64,000 nt of DNA from Sporobacter sp963663605 (GCA_963663605.2 CAXXVF010000002.1:1736001-1800000); one strand, 5' to 3'. Positions 1 to 8,881 are shown, numbered from the stretch's first letter. Made by a program: numbers and translations. Notes: generated from the sequence alone by a model not told the origin.

Positions 1-708
1 ATACAGCGGCTGGCGCTTGAAGCAAAACGCGGAGATTCCCCGTTTGAAGCAGCGCTCAGCAAAACCGGACTGTCGTTCATCTGCGAAGTCAAAAAGGCAT
101 CGCCGTCCAAAGGCGTCATCGTCGGCGATTTCCCCTATGTCGAGATCGCCAAAGCATATGAGGCGGCCGGCGCCGACGCCGTCTCCGTATTGACGGAACC
201 GGAGTTTTTCCTGGGAAGCACTGATTATCTCACGGATATCCGCGCAAGTATAAATCTGCCCCTTTTGCGCAAGGACTTTATTGTCGACGCGTACCAGCTG
301 TACGAGTCCAAAATCATCGGGGCCGACGCGGTGCTGTTAATCTGCGCGCTGCTTGACGAACCGGCCTTAAAACAATATCTGGATATATGCCGCGAACTGG
401 GCCTGTCGGCGCTCGTCGAGGCGCATGACGAACCCGAAGTGGAAAAAGCCGTTTCGGCCGGGGCGCGGGTCGTCGGCGTCAACAACAGGGATCTTCGGAC
501 ATTCAATGTGGATTTGAACAATTGCATCCGGCTGCGTCCGCTTGTCCCGGAAGACACCCTGTTCGTCGCGGAGAGCGGCATAAAAGCGCCGCAGGACGTT
601 GCTTCGCTCAAAAAAGCCGGCGTCGACGCCGTTTTGATCGGCGAAACGCTTATGAAAAGCCCGGACAAAAAGGCGGCGTTCGACGCGCTGAAAGGCGCCG
701 CCTTATGA
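1..708 (+). CDS. trpC: Indole-3-glycerol phosphate synthase (5' truncated by window edge)
   Basis: Closes the indole ring of 1-(o-carboxyphenylamino)-1-deoxyribulose 5-phosphate in tryptophan synthesis; cytoplasmic TIM barrel. The reading frame is open from base 1 and contains the family motif EVKKASPSKG (about residues 29-38 of the visible part), then DAVSVLTEP, LLRKDFI, AVLLI, VGVNNRDL and VAESGI, all in the order typical of TrpC. About 235 residues are visible against a usual 255-260, so only the N-terminal helix and the start codon lie outside the window. The stop overlaps the trpF start (ATGA), which indicates translational coupling. Identity is certain. Confidence 0.97.
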   Translation: MQRLALEAKRGDSPFEAALSKTGLSFICEVKKASPSKGVIVGDFPYVEIAKAYEAAGADAVSVLTEPEFFLGSTDYLTDIRASINLPLLRKDFIVDAYQLYESKIIGADAVLLICALLDEPALKQYLDICRELGLSALVEAHDEPEVEKAVSAGARVVGVNNRDLRTFNVDLNNCIRLRPLVPEDTLFVAESGIKAPQDVASLKKAGVDAVLIGETLMKSPDKKAAFDALKGAAL

Positions 709-1319
709 ACGTCAAAATCTGCGGGCTGACGCGCATGGCGGATATCGACGCCGTCAACGGCGCTTTGCCGGACTTCATCGGCTTTGTGTTCGCCGACAGC
801 CGGCGAAAAGTCGGATTTGAGGACGCGTCGGCACTGAAGCAGCAGCTTAATCCGCGCATCCGCGCCGTCGGGGTTTTCGTGGACGCCGAGCCGGACGATA
901 TCGTTCGGCTGCGCCGAAGCGGCGTGATTGATCTCGTCCAGCTGCACGGCGGCGAGGATGCCGATTATATCAAAAAACTGAAAGCTGCCGCAGACTGCCC
1001 GGTCATCAAAGCCGTGCGCGTGCGGAGCGCACAGCAGGTGCTGGCGGCTGAGACGCTGCCGTGCGACTATCTGCTGCTGGACACGTACCGTAAGAACGTG
1101 CACGGCGGCACCGGCGAAAATTTTGATTACGCACTGATACCCGAACTGAAGAAGCCTTTTTTTCTCGCGGGCGGACTGAACGCGGGAAATATAAAAAAGG
1201 CCGCCGCGCTGGCACAAAAGCCCTTCTGCCTGGATATCAGCAGCGGTGTGGAGACAAACGGCGCAAAGGACGCGCTGAAGATTCGGGAGATCGTTAAAAT
1301 CGTAAGGGAGGAATGCTGA
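705..1319 (+). CDS. trpF: Phosphoribosylanthranilate isomerase
   Basis: Amadori rearrangement of N-(5-phosphoribosyl)anthranilate, the step before TrpC. The protein (204 aa) starts MNVKICGLTR with the catalytic Cys in KICGLTR. It continues with FADSRRKV, VGVF and LVQLHG, and closes with LLLDT, FLAGGL and LDISSGVET, which form the phosphate-binding part of the barrel. The ATG at 705 overlaps the trpC stop. A longer open frame begins upstream at 522, but that part lies inside trpC and has no family similarity. Standard length for the family. Confidence 0.96.
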   Translation: MNVKICGLTRMADIDAVNGALPDFIGFVFADSRRKVGFEDASALKQQLNPRIRAVGVFVDAEPDDIVRLRRSGVIDLVQLHGGEDADYIKKLKAAADCPVIKAVRVRSAQQVLAAETLPCDYLLLDTYRKNVHGGTGENFDYALIPELKKPFFLAGGLNAGNIKKAAALAQKPFCLDISSGVETNGAKDALKIREIVKIVREEC

Positions 1320-2501
1320 GTGAACGGACGGTTCGGCGTTCACGGCGGGCAGTATGTGCCCGAAACGCTGATGAATGCGCTCATTGAGGTCGACAAGGCC
1401 TATGAATACTACAAAAACGACGCGGATTTCGTGGAGGCGCTTCAAAGCCTCCTTCAAAACTACGCGGGACGCCCTTCGCGCTTATACTTTGCCGAACGCA
1501 TGACAAATGATCTCGGCGGCGCAAAGATTTACCTCAAGCGCGAGGATCTCAATCACACGGGCTCGCATAAGATCAACAACGTTTTAGGTCAGGCCCTGCT
1601 GGCCAAGAAGATGGGTAAAACGCGCGTCATCGCAGAGACGGGCGCGGGCCAGCACGGCGTGGCGACCGCGACGGCGGCGGCGCTTATGGACCTGGAATGC
1701 GATATCTATATGGGCGAAGAGGACACGGTGCGCCAGGCCTTGAACGTCTACCGGATGGAGCTTCTGGGCGCTACGGTGCATCCCGTTTCAAGCGGAACGA
1801 AAACGCTCAAGGACGCCGTCAACGAGGCAATGCGCGCGTGGACGTCGCGAATGGACGATACGCATTACGTCTTCGGGTCCGTCATGGGGCCGCATCCCTT
1901 CCCCACCATCGTCCGCGATTTCCAGAGCGTCGTCGGCAAAGAGGTCCGCGCGCAGATGCTTGAAGCGGAAGGGCGGCTGCCGGACGTGCTTTTAGCCTGC
2001 GTCGGCGGCGGCAGCAACGCAATCGGATTGTTTTACGACTTTATCGGCGACACGTCCGTTGAGCTTATCGGCTGCGAAGCCGCAGGCCGGGGCGCGGAAA
2101 CGCCGGAGACGGCAGCAACGATCGCCACCGGCCGGCCCGGTATCTTCCACGGTATGAAGAGTTATTTCTGTCAGGACGAATTCGGGCAGATCGCGCCGGT
2201 CTATTCGATCTCCGCGGGGCTCGATTATCCGGGCATCGGCCCGGAGCACGCGCATCTGCACGATACGGGCCGCGCCCGCTACGTGCCGGTGACGGACGAT
2301 GAGGCCGTCGACACGTTTGAATATTTGTCAAGGCTCGAGGGCATCATCCCCGCCGTTGAAAGCGCGCACGCCGTAGCCTACGCGCGCGTTATTGCGCCCA
2401 CGCTCGGCAAAGACAAGATCATCGTCATAAACCTCTCCGGACGCGGAGACAAGGATGTGGCCGCCATCGCGCGGTATAAGGGGGTGAACCTGCATGAGTA
2501 G
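1320..2501 (+). CDS. trpB: Tryptophan synthase beta chain
   Basis: PLP enzyme that condenses indole with L-serine. The PLP lysine is K84 in NHTGSHKINN, and the phosphate-binding glycine loop is CVGGGSNAIG. The conserved ETGAGQHG, GSVMGPHPFP and GPEHAHL segments are all present. At 393 residues it is the usual TrpB1 length. The start is a GTG at 1320, seven to eight bases after AGGGAGG (1304-1311) and immediately after the trpF stop. The gene overlaps trpA by eight bases, consistent with a stoichiometric alpha2beta2 complex. Confidence 0.97.
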   Translation: MNGRFGVHGGQYVPETLMNALIEVDKAYEYYKNDADFVEALQSLLQNYAGRPSRLYFAERMTNDLGGAKIYLKREDLNHTGSHKINNVLGQALLAKKMGKTRVIAETGAGQHGVATATAAALMDLECDIYMGEEDTVRQALNVYRMELLGATVHPVSSGTKTLKDAVNEAMRAWTSRMDDTHYVFGSVMGPHPFPTIVRDFQSVVGKEVRAQMLEAEGRLPDVLLACVGGGSNAIGLFYDFIGDTSVELIGCEAAGRGAETPETAATIATGRPGIFHGMKSYFCQDEFGQIAPVYSISAGLDYPGIGPEHAHLHDTGRARYVPVTDDEAVDTFEYLSRLEGIIPAVESAHAVAYARVIAPTLGKDKIIVINLSGRGDKDVAAIARYKGVNLHE

Positions 2502-3270
2502 ACTGGAAAAAGCATTTGGGAACGGCAAAGCGTTCATCCCCTTCGTTACGGCGGGCGATCCGGATCTTGAGACGACGGAAAAGCTCGTTTTAGCAATGGC
2601 GGAGGCGGGCGCGGACCTCATCGAGCTCGGCATCCCGTTTTCAGATCCCGTTGCGGAAGGCGTCGTCATCCAGCGCGCCGACGAGCGCGCGCTCCGCGCC
2701 GGTACGACGACCGACAAGATCTTTGACACCGTCCGGCGCATCCGCAAAAAAACGGACGTGCCGCTGGCCTTTATGACATACTTAAATCCGATTTTCGCTT
2801 ACGGCGCGGATACATTTATGAAAAACTGCCGTGACAGCGGAATCGACGCGGTCATCGTACCCGACATGCCGTTTGAGGAAAAAGGCGAGCTCTCGCCGCA
2901 GGCCAGGCTGTACGGCATCCCGCTCATATCGCTCATCGCCCCGACGTCCAACGCGCGCATCGGTGAAATCGCAGGCGCAGCCGAAGGATTCGTCTACGTC
3001 GTCTCGTCGCTCGGCGTCACGGGCGTCCGCAGCGAGATCGTTACGGATCTGGGCGAGATGATCCGGCTTGTCAAGACGATTAAGGACATTCCGTGCGCCG
3101 TCGGTTTCGGCATCTCGACGCCGGAGCAGGCCGCACGTATCGCCGGCGTCGCCGACGGCGTCATCGTCGGCAGTGCCATCGTCAGGCTCGTCGAGCAGTA
3201 CGGCAAAGAATCCACAGGTCCTGTCGGCGATTATGTGCGCGAGATGAAGCGCGCCGTTATGCAAAAGTGA
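2494..3270 (+). CDS. trpA: Tryptophan synthase alpha chain
   Basis: Cleaves indole-3-glycerol phosphate to indole and G3P, and partners TrpB. The 258-residue TIM barrel has FIPFVTAGDP, catalytic Glu in LIELGIPFSDPVAEG, FMTYLNP, catalytic Asp in VIVPDMPFEE, and the phosphate loop VGFGISTPEQ / DGVIVGSAIV. The start overlaps the end of trpB. Only nine bases separate it from the following DAHP synthase gene, so both are probably in the same transcript. Confidence 0.97.
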   Translation: MSRLEKAFGNGKAFIPFVTAGDPDLETTEKLVLAMAEAGADLIELGIPFSDPVAEGVVIQRADERALRAGTTTDKIFDTVRRIRKKTDVPLAFMTYLNPIFAYGADTFMKNCRDSGIDAVIVPDMPFEEKGELSPQARLYGIPLISLIAPTSNARIGEIAGAAEGFVYVVSSLGVTGVRSEIVTDLGEMIRLVKTIKDIPCAVGFGISTPEQAARIAGVADGVIVGSAIVRLVEQYGKESTGPVGDYVREMKRAVMQK

Positions 3271-3279
3271 GGTTTAACT

Positions 3280-4296
3280 ATGGTTTTTGTATTAAAAAAG
3301 AACGCGACGCAAGAGAATATCGGCACGTTTGTCGAAAAAGTAGAAGCGACCGGCTGCTCGACCTTTTTGAGCACCGGCACCGAGCACACGGTCGTGTGCC
3401 TTATCGGGAACACCGCTAAAATCGACGTCGACTTTTTCGTCCAGACAAACGACATCGTCGAATACGGGCGGCGCGTTACGGAGACGTACAAGGCGGTCAA
3501 CCGGACGGTCCATCCCGACGACACATTGATAAAAGTCGGGGATGTGACGATCGGCGAGGGCTATTTCCAGGTGATCTCCGGTCCCTGTTCCGTCGAGAGC
3601 GCGGAACAGATTATAGGGATCGCGGAGTCTGTCAGGGAAAGCGGCGCGACGCTCCTGCGCGGCGGCGCTTTCAAGCCGCGCACCTCGCCGTACTCGTTTC
3701 AGGGGCACGGTGAGAAGGGGCTTGAATATCTGCTGGACGCCAAGCGCCGAACAGGCCTGCCGATCGTCACGGAAGTCATGAATCAGACACAGCTGCCGCT
3801 GTTTGACGACGTCGACGTTATCCAGATCGGCACGCGCAATATGCAGAATTACGACCTGTTGAGAGAAGTTGGACGTCTTAAAAAGCCCGTCGTTTTAAAA
3901 CGCGGCTTTTGCAGCACGATCGATGAATTTTTGATGAGCGCCGAGTACATCGTTTCGGAAGGCAATCCGAACATCATCCTGTGCGAGCGGGGCATCCGGA
4001 CATTTGAAACAATGACGCGCAACACGCTCGACCTCTCCGCTGTCCCGCTTTTAAAGCAAAAATCCCATCTGCCCGTCATTGTCGACCCGAGCCACGCCTC
4101 GGGGCTTCGGAGCCTTGTACCCGCTTTGGCAAAAGCGGCCGTTGCCGTCGGGGCCGACGGGCTGATGATCGAGACGCACAACGACCCGGCAAGCGCCTTA
4201 TCCGACGGTGCGCAGTCTTTGGACCTCGACCAATTCCGCACGCTTTGCGCCGATATCCGCCGCCGCGCCGAATTTGAGGGCAAGGCCGCCGGATAA
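3280..4296 (+). CDS. aroF: 3-deoxy-7-phosphoheptulonate (DAHP) synthase, type I-beta with N-terminal regulatory domain
   Basis: First committed step of the shikimate pathway: PEP plus erythrose 4-phosphate to DAHP. Residues 1 to about 70 form a ferredoxin-like regulatory domain of the Thermotoga type. The catalytic barrel follows with the PEP-binding signature SGPCSVES, GGAFKPRTSPYSFQG, TEVMN, IGTRNMQN, VLKRG, CERGIRTFE and the metal-site run VDPSHASG. Length 338 is normal. Its place at the end of the trp operon suggests that aromatic precursor supply is tuned together with tryptophan synthesis. Feedback inhibition by aromatic amino acids is known for this subfamily, but the effector cannot be read here. 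Confidence 0.94.
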   Translation: MVFVLKKNATQENIGTFVEKVEATGCSTFLSTGTEHTVVCLIGNTAKIDVDFFVQTNDIVEYGRRVTETYKAVNRTVHPDDTLIKVGDVTIGEGYFQVISGPCSVESAEQIIGIAESVRESGATLLRGGAFKPRTSPYSFQGHGEKGLEYLLDAKRRTGLPIVTEVMNQTQLPLFDDVDVIQIGTRNMQNYDLLREVGRLKKPVVLKRGFCSTIDEFLMSAEYIVSEGNPNIILCERGIRTFETMTRNTLDLSAVPLLKQKSHLPVIVDPSHASGLRSLVPALAKAAVAVGADGLMIETHNDPASALSDGAQSLDLDQFRTLCADIRRRAEFEGKAAG

Positions 4297-4324
4297 AACA
4301 ATTTACTTTTTACAATATTATGGT

Positions 4325-4350
4325 AAAATACCTGCATGTGCAGGTATTTT
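4325..4350 (+). terminator. Hairpin after aroF
   Basis: A 12-bp perfect inverted repeat (4325-4336 with 4339-4350). Its A-rich 5' arm and T-rich 3' arm would give a U-rich descending stem. It ends about 16 bases before the next start codon, so it separates the trp/aroF unit from the ABC exporter genes. The U-tract is inside the stem, so termination may be partial. Confidence 0.6.
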
Positions 4351-4366
4351 ACTTTAGGAGGCGCGT

Positions 4367-5086
4367 ATGCTCTTCATCGATCACGTAACAAAAAAATACG
4401 GCAAAACGGTTGCCAATGACGACATCAGTTTCGCCGTGGAAGGCGGTCAGATCGCCGTCCTGCTCGGGCCGAACGGCGCGGGCAAATCCACCATCATTAA
4501 ATGCATCGCCGGTCTGCTCCGTTTTGACGGGTCAATAACCATCAAAGGACATCCGAATAAATCCATCGAGGCCAAACGCTGTCTCGGATATATCCCGGAA
4601 ATGCCCGCGATCTACGACCTGCTGACGGTCTCCGAGCATCTTGAATTCATACGGCGGGCTTATAAAATCGAGGACGACGGTTACGGGCGGCAACTCCTGG
4701 AGCGGTTTGAGCTTTGGGACAAGAAAGACAAGCTCGGCAAAGCGCTCTCAAAAGGCATGCTGCAGAAGCTCTCCATATGCTGTGCGCTCGTCCACCGACC
4801 GAAGGCGGTCATCTTTGACGAGCCGATGGTGGGGCTCGACCCGCACGCCATCAAGGAACTCAAGCGTGTTTTTCAGGAGCTCAAAGCCGGCGGCACGGCC
4901 ATTTTGATCAGCACCCATATGATCGACAGCGTGGAGAACACCTGGGATATCGCCCATATCATGATAAACGGGCGCTTTGCCGCCACTAAGCGCAATACAG
5001 CCGAGGAACTGCGGTCTCAAAGCCTTGAGGAACTGTTTTTCCTTGTGACGGAGCGCGATAATGACAGCGAGGTGAACGGCGTATGA
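4367..5086 (+). CDS. ABC transporter ATP-binding protein (exporter type)
   Basis: Cytoplasmic ATPase subunit of a two-gene exporter. It has Walker A GPNGAGKST (about residues 35-43), a Q-loop region around YIPEMPAIYDLLT, a divergent signature LSKGMLQKLSICCALVH, Walker B AVIFDEPMVGLD and the switch His in LISTHM. At 239 residues it is the size of the drug, sodium or bacteriocin exporter ATPases. The start follows AGGAGG with good spacing. It overlaps the permease gene by ATGA. Substrate unknown. Confidence 0.9.
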   Translation: MLFIDHVTKKYGKTVANDDISFAVEGGQIAVLLGPNGAGKSTIIKCIAGLLRFDGSITIKGHPNKSIEAKRCLGYIPEMPAIYDLLTVSEHLEFIRRAYKIEDDGYGRQLLERFELWDKKDKLGKALSKGMLQKLSICCALVHRPKAVIFDEPMVGLDPHAIKELKRVFQELKAGGTAILISTHMIDSVENTWDIAHIMINGRFAATKRNTAEELRSQSLEELFFLVTERDNDSEVNGV

Positions 5087-6660
5087 GCCTGCCGCTGCCT
5101 TATCTTCTCATCACGAAATTTAAAAATCAGGTCAAAAGCTTTTTCAAAAGCCCCGGTAAAATAATCTATCTGCTGGTCATTATTGCGCTCATCGGTGTGA
5201 ACATGTTCAGCGGGCGGAAAATGGATGCGCAGCCGGACCGGGTCATCCGGGATATCAGTGAGCTGACGGCCATTGTCACGGTATTTTATTCCATCATGTT
5301 CACGCTTCTGGCGTCGAAAGGCTTCAAGACCGGCGCGAGCATGTTTTCAATGGCGGATGTCAACTTTGTTTTCCCGGCGCCGTTTCGCCAGCGGAACGTC
5401 CTGTTTTACGGTCTGTTCCAGCAGATGGGCACGTCGCTCCTGCTTGGGCTGTTCCTTTTGTTCCAGTACAGCTGGATGCATAACGTTTACAACATCACGC
5501 TGCCGATGCTGCTGGTCATACTATTGGGATATGCTGTCACCGTTTTTTTCGGCCAGATCACCGCAATGGTGCTCTACACCTTTACGAGCGCCGATGATAG
5601 AAGACGGATCGTTTTCAAGGCGGTCTTTTACGCTCTGGCGGGATGTTTTCTCCTGTATATCGTCATTTCCGGTTTAGCCGACAAAGTGCAGTTTTTGTCC
5701 CGTGCCGCCGCCGCCGTAGGCAGCGCCGTCACATGGTTTTTCCCCGTCTCCGGCTGGACCGGGCACGCCGTTGCGGGCGTTTTCACAGGCAACGCGGGCC
5801 ATTTATTGCTCGGCACGGTGATTTGCGCGGCATATCTTGTTTTTCTTGTCGGGCTCATGACCTACACCAAGCAGGACTATTATGAGGACGTTTTAAAAAG
5901 CACCGAGATCATGCAGTCGGCCATTACGGCGCGCAAGGAAGGCCGGGTCGGCGAAGCCGCACCGCAGAACGTCAAGGTCGGGAAAACCGGTCTGGGCCGA
6001 GGCCGGGGCGCGGACACCCTGTTTTACAAGCACCGGCTGGAAAACAGGCGCGCGCGCGTATTCATCATGGACACGATGAGCCTCATCTTTGCCGCCGTTA
6101 TCATCGCTCTCGCTTTTTTTATGAAGAACGCCGGCCTTGCGGCGGTATTCATATCAGCAACATGCATGCAGGTTTTCTCTTCCGCTCTGGGCCGTTTCAA
6201 TAAAGAACTGACAAAACCGTTTATCTATCTCATACCGGAACCGCCGCTGAAAAAAATGCTTTACGCCCTGGCGGAGGCCGTACCGTCCTCCGTAACGGAA
6301 GCGGTTGTTATCTTTGTGCCCGTCGCCTTTATTCTCGGGCTGACACCCCTTGAAGGGGGCCTGTGCATTATCGTGCGTTTGTCGTTCGAAATGCTTTTCA
6401 TTGCGGGGAACATCGCCGTGGAACGGCTGTGGGGCGGCAGTTCCTCCAGAACGATCGTCATGTTCTTATATTTCACCGTACTCATTGTCATGGCCGTTCC
6501 CGGGATCGTTTTAGCCGTTATCCTGACGCCGCTCGGCCTCTTCACAAGTGAAAACGTGACGATCCTGCTGTCTCTGACGGTCGTTAATGTCCCCGTTTCA
6601 CTTCTCGTGTTCTTCCTATGCAGAAACATGCTGCAGTTTGCCGAACTCAATCAGAAATGA
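5083..6660 (+). CDS. ABC exporter membrane subunit (putative ABC exporter family)
   Basis: Integral membrane partner of the upstream ATPase. The 525 residues hold roughly ten to twelve hydrophobic segments. The first is near residues 27-42 (IIYLLVIIALIGVNMF), with clusters around 110-195, 210-260, 330-370 and 400-520. A cytoplasmic loop around residues 265-320 is rich in charged residues. The overall plan resembles the family annotated as putative ABC exporter in Clostridia. No known substrate. Start fixed by the ATGA overlap. Confidence 0.75.
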   Translation: MSLPLPYLLITKFKNQVKSFFKSPGKIIYLLVIIALIGVNMFSGRKMDAQPDRVIRDISELTAIVTVFYSIMFTLLASKGFKTGASMFSMADVNFVFPAPFRQRNVLFYGLFQQMGTSLLLGLFLLFQYSWMHNVYNITLPMLLVILLGYAVTVFFGQITAMVLYTFTSADDRRRIVFKAVFYALAGCFLLYIVISGLADKVQFLSRAAAAVGSAVTWFFPVSGWTGHAVAGVFTGNAGHLLLGTVICAAYLVFLVGLMTYTKQDYYEDVLKSTEIMQSAITARKEGRVGEAAPQNVKVGKTGLGRGRGADTLFYKHRLENRRARVFIMDTMSLIFAAVIIALAFFMKNAGLAAVFISATCMQVFSSALGRFNKELTKPFIYLIPEPPLKKMLYALAEAVPSSVTEAVVIFVPVAFILGLTPLEGGLCIIVRLSFEMLFIAGNIAVERLWGGSSSRTIVMFLYFTVLIVMAVPGIVLAVILTPLGLFTSENVTILLSLTVVNVPVSLLVFFLCRNMLQFAELNQK

Positions 6661-6697
6661 TTTTATATACTATACCGTCGGAAAGGAGTGCTTTCGG

Positions 6698-6748
6698 ATG
6701 AAGGCTGTTTTGCCGCTCTGCGTTGTCATGGCTCCATGCAAGGTCTGA
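6698..6748 (+). CDS. Putative 16-residue leader peptide of the MFS pump gene
   Basis: A short open frame, MKAVLPLCVVMAPCKV, starts nine bases after a strong AAAGGAG (6682-6688) and ends 104 bases before the MFS start codon. Its last five codons lie in one arm of the stems described next. This is the layout of leader peptides that control efflux and ribosome-protection genes by antibiotic-dependent ribosome stalling. Expression of the peptide is inferred only from the ribosome binding site and position. Confidence 0.55.
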   Translation: MKAVLPLCVVMAPCKV

Positions 6749-6818
6749 ACGGACGGATTTGCATGGAGCGGTAGTACCGGATAACCGGTACAATCCGTCC
6801 GCGGTCAGGCTTTGCATG
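6731..6818 (+). promoter_or_regulatory. Mutually exclusive RNA stems, putative attenuator of the MFS gene
   Basis: Stem A pairs 6731-6741 with 6759-6769 (11 bp, perfect). Stem B pairs 6750-6759 with 6792-6801 (10 bp, perfect) and continues outward as 6735-6748 with 6805-6818 (14 positions, two of them G-U). Stem C pairs 6774-6780 with 6785-6791 around a four-base loop. A and B share bases and cannot coexist. In addition, 6731-6735 (gctcc) is complementary to the MFS ribosome binding site at 6842-6846. Which fold blocks expression is inference. No long U-run follows stem B, so translational control is more likely than termination. Confidence 0.6.
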
Positions 6819-6852
6819 ATTTGGATTTCAATTCAAATTAAGGAGCAAAGTC

Positions 6853-8151
6853 ATGATCAAACTGAATACTCTTAAAAGAATGCGCAGCTTCCTGCTGCTT
6901 TGGTGCGCGCAGGCAATCTCACTGCTTGGCAGCGAGATGACAAATTTCGCCCTGACGATCCATATCTACGGTCAGGAAGGGACCGCATCGAGCGTCGCCC
7001 TGCTGAAAGTCTTTTACTTTCTGCCGTCCATTCTGCTCTGCTTTGCAGCAGGCGCGCTGGCCGACCGATGGGATAAGAAAAAGGTGATGCTGTCTGGCAT
7101 ATTGTCCGGCGCGCTGGCTACGCTTTCCATGCTGCTGCTTAGCGCGCTGGGAGCGCTTGAAACGCACTACTTATATGCCATTAATTTTACCGTCAGCTTT
7201 GTAAACGCTTTTATGAATCCGGCGGTCTATGTGGCGATCACACTCTTATCGCCAAAGGATCAGTATGTGCGCGCGAGCGGGCTGCAGCTTTTTTCCGTCG
7301 CGCTTGCGAAAGTCATTGCGCCGGTGCTGTCGGCAGGCGTCATGCGTCTGGGCGGGATAAAAAGCGTCTTCGTGCTGGATATTGTGTCCTTCGCCGCCGC
7401 ATTCTATATTATACTTTTCTTTGTTAAAATACCCGAGATTCCGGGCGGTGCTCAGGACGCTAAAGAACCGTTTCTAAAAAGCAGTCTGTCCGGCCTGTTG
7501 TTTTTGAAAGAACACAAAGCCGTCCTGAAATGTATCTTGTTTCTGTCACTCATCAATCTGCTGGCAAATTTGGGCGGCGACAGCAGTATGATGCCCTCCA
7601 TGGTGCTCGCACGCACGGATGGTAACGAGCTGATGCTCAGCGCCGTCACGTCAGCGGCCGGTATCGGCGCGCTAATCGGCAGTATAACCGTTACGGCAGC
7701 GCGCGGGGCCAAAAGCAAAAGCCGTATCATGTTTTTGTCCTGCGGCGCTTCGTTTCTTATCTGCGATTTTTCGTATGCTTTGGGTCAAAGCGCAATAGTC
7801 TGGGCAGCGGGGGCGCTGGCGGGGAATTTTCTTGTGCCGTTCATATCGGCAAACAACGCGGCCATCATGCGGTCCAATGTGCCGGTTTCGCTGCAGGGAC
7901 GCATTTTCGCCCTGCGTGATACGATTCAATTCTTTCCGATCCCAATCGGACTGTATTTAGGCGGATTTTTAGCCGATCATTTGTTTGAGCCGTTTATGCT
8001 GACGGAGTCACCGCTTCAAAACATTCTCTCTATGCTCGTCGGCACCGGCAAAGGCTCGGGCATGGCCGTCATCATGCTGATGACCGGCATCGCCGGTTTT
8101 ACCGCCGGTCTCATCAGCAGCCGGAATCCTGTATATCGTCAGCTGGATTGA
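6853..8151 (+). CDS. MFS drug-efflux-like transporter (macrolide-efflux-type family)
   Basis: Twelve-helix major facilitator of 432 residues. The N-terminal half has the motif-A region GALADRWDKKKVML between helices 2 and 3, and the first helix carries WCAQAISLLGSEMTNFAL. This organisation resembles Mef-type MFS pumps. Substrate specificity cannot be read from sequence. The ATG at 6853 follows AAGGAGCAAAG with suitable spacing. The long leader with its own short ORF suggests drug-responsive control. A strong intrinsic terminator ends the unit. Confidence 0.8.
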   Translation: MIKLNTLKRMRSFLLLWCAQAISLLGSEMTNFALTIHIYGQEGTASSVALLKVFYFLPSILLCFAAGALADRWDKKKVMLSGILSGALATLSMLLLSALGALETHYLYAINFTVSFVNAFMNPAVYVAITLLSPKDQYVRASGLQLFSVALAKVIAPVLSAGVMRLGGIKSVFVLDIVSFAAAFYIILFFVKIPEIPGGAQDAKEPFLKSSLSGLLFLKEHKAVLKCILFLSLINLLANLGGDSSMMPSMVLARTDGNELMLSAVTSAAGIGALIGSITVTAARGAKSKSRIMFLSCGASFLICDFSYALGQSAIVWAAGALAGNFLVPFISANNAAIMRSNVPVSLQGRIFALRDTIQFFPIPIGLYLGGFLADHLFEPFMLTESPLQNILSMLVGTGKGSGMAVIMLMTGIAGFTAGLISSRNPVYRQLD

Positions 8152-8162
8152 GCAAAAAGCAG

Positions 8163-8199
8163 CGCCGCAAAAAGCTAAACGTTTTGCGGCGTTGTTTTT
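8163..8199 (+). terminator. Rho-independent terminator of the MFS gene
   Basis: A perfect 10-bp stem (8163-8172 with 8182-8191) is followed by ttgttttt. Confidence 0.88.
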
Positions 8200-8223
8200 G
8201 ACCTGTGCATGGCGGCGCGCGTC

Positions 8224-8252
8224 TTGAAATACGCACCGCCTGCTGATATAGT
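8224..8252 (+). promoter_or_regulatory. Sigma-A promoter of the carbonic anhydrase gene
   Basis: TTGAAA at 8224-8229, a 17-base spacer, then TATAGT at 8247-8252, 34 bases before the start codon. It lies just after the preceding terminator. Confidence 0.7.
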
Positions 8253-8286
8253 ACCTATACCTGAACATTGAAATGGAGAAATCATC

Positions 8287-8865
8287 ATGTCGGCTTCACA
8301 GTCACGCAATAAACTCATTGAGGGAAACGCGCGGTACGTCTCGGGCAGGCACGGCGCTTCCGATATCGGCGCGTCACGGCGGCGCGAGCTTGCCGTGAAC
8401 GGTCAAAAACCCTTCGCGGTCATTGTGTGCTGCAGTGATTCGCGCGTGCCGCCGGAGCTGATCTTCGATCAGGGGCTCGGCGAGCTGTTCGTCATACGCA
8501 CGGCGGGCAACGTTGTGGACAATGTGGCGCTCGGCAGCATCGAGTACGGCGCGGAGCATCTGCAAGTTCCGCTCATCGTCGTGCTCGGGCACGAGAACTG
8601 CGGCGCGGTCAAGGCCACCGTAGACGGCGGCGAGGCACATGGATACGTCGTATCCATCGTCGATAAAATCAGCCCGTCGCTCGACAGGGTGCGAGGTGCT
8701 GCGGACCTGTATGCGGCCTGCGAGGACGAGAACATCCGAAGCGTTGTCGGAGAGATTAAAAGCAATAAGATAATCGCGGAACTTATCCGCGATGGCAGGA
8801 CCGAAGTCGTCGGTGCAAAGTATGGGATCGAAGACGGCAGGGTCACATTCCTCAATCCGGTATAA
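8287..8865 (+). CDS. Beta-class carbonic anhydrase
   Basis: Interconverts CO2 and bicarbonate in the cytoplasm. Zinc ligands are visible as C49 and D51 in CCSDSRVP, and H102 and C105 in GHENCGAVKA. D51-R53 is the catalytic dyad, and RTAGNVV and GSIEYG are also typical. Length 192 fits the compact bacterial beta class. Monocistronic between its own promoter and terminator. A role in supplying bicarbonate for carboxylation is known for the family; no local evidence narrows it further. Confidence 0.93.
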   Translation: MSASQSRNKLIEGNARYVSGRHGASDIGASRRRELAVNGQKPFAVIVCCSDSRVPPELIFDQGLGELFVIRTAGNVVDNVALGSIEYGAEHLQVPLIVVLGHENCGAVKATVDGGEAHGYVVSIVDKISPSLDRVRGAADLYAACEDENIRSVVGEIKSNKIIAELIRDGRTEVVGAKYGIEDGRVTFLNPV

Positions 8866-8881
8866 ACAAGATAATCATCCG

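Noticed and set aside
225..1457. A 410-codon open frame on the minus strand across trpC, trpF and trpB
   Set aside because: It is a shadow of GC-rich coding sequence on the plus strand. It crosses three well-supported genes and has no ribosome binding site or recognisable motif.
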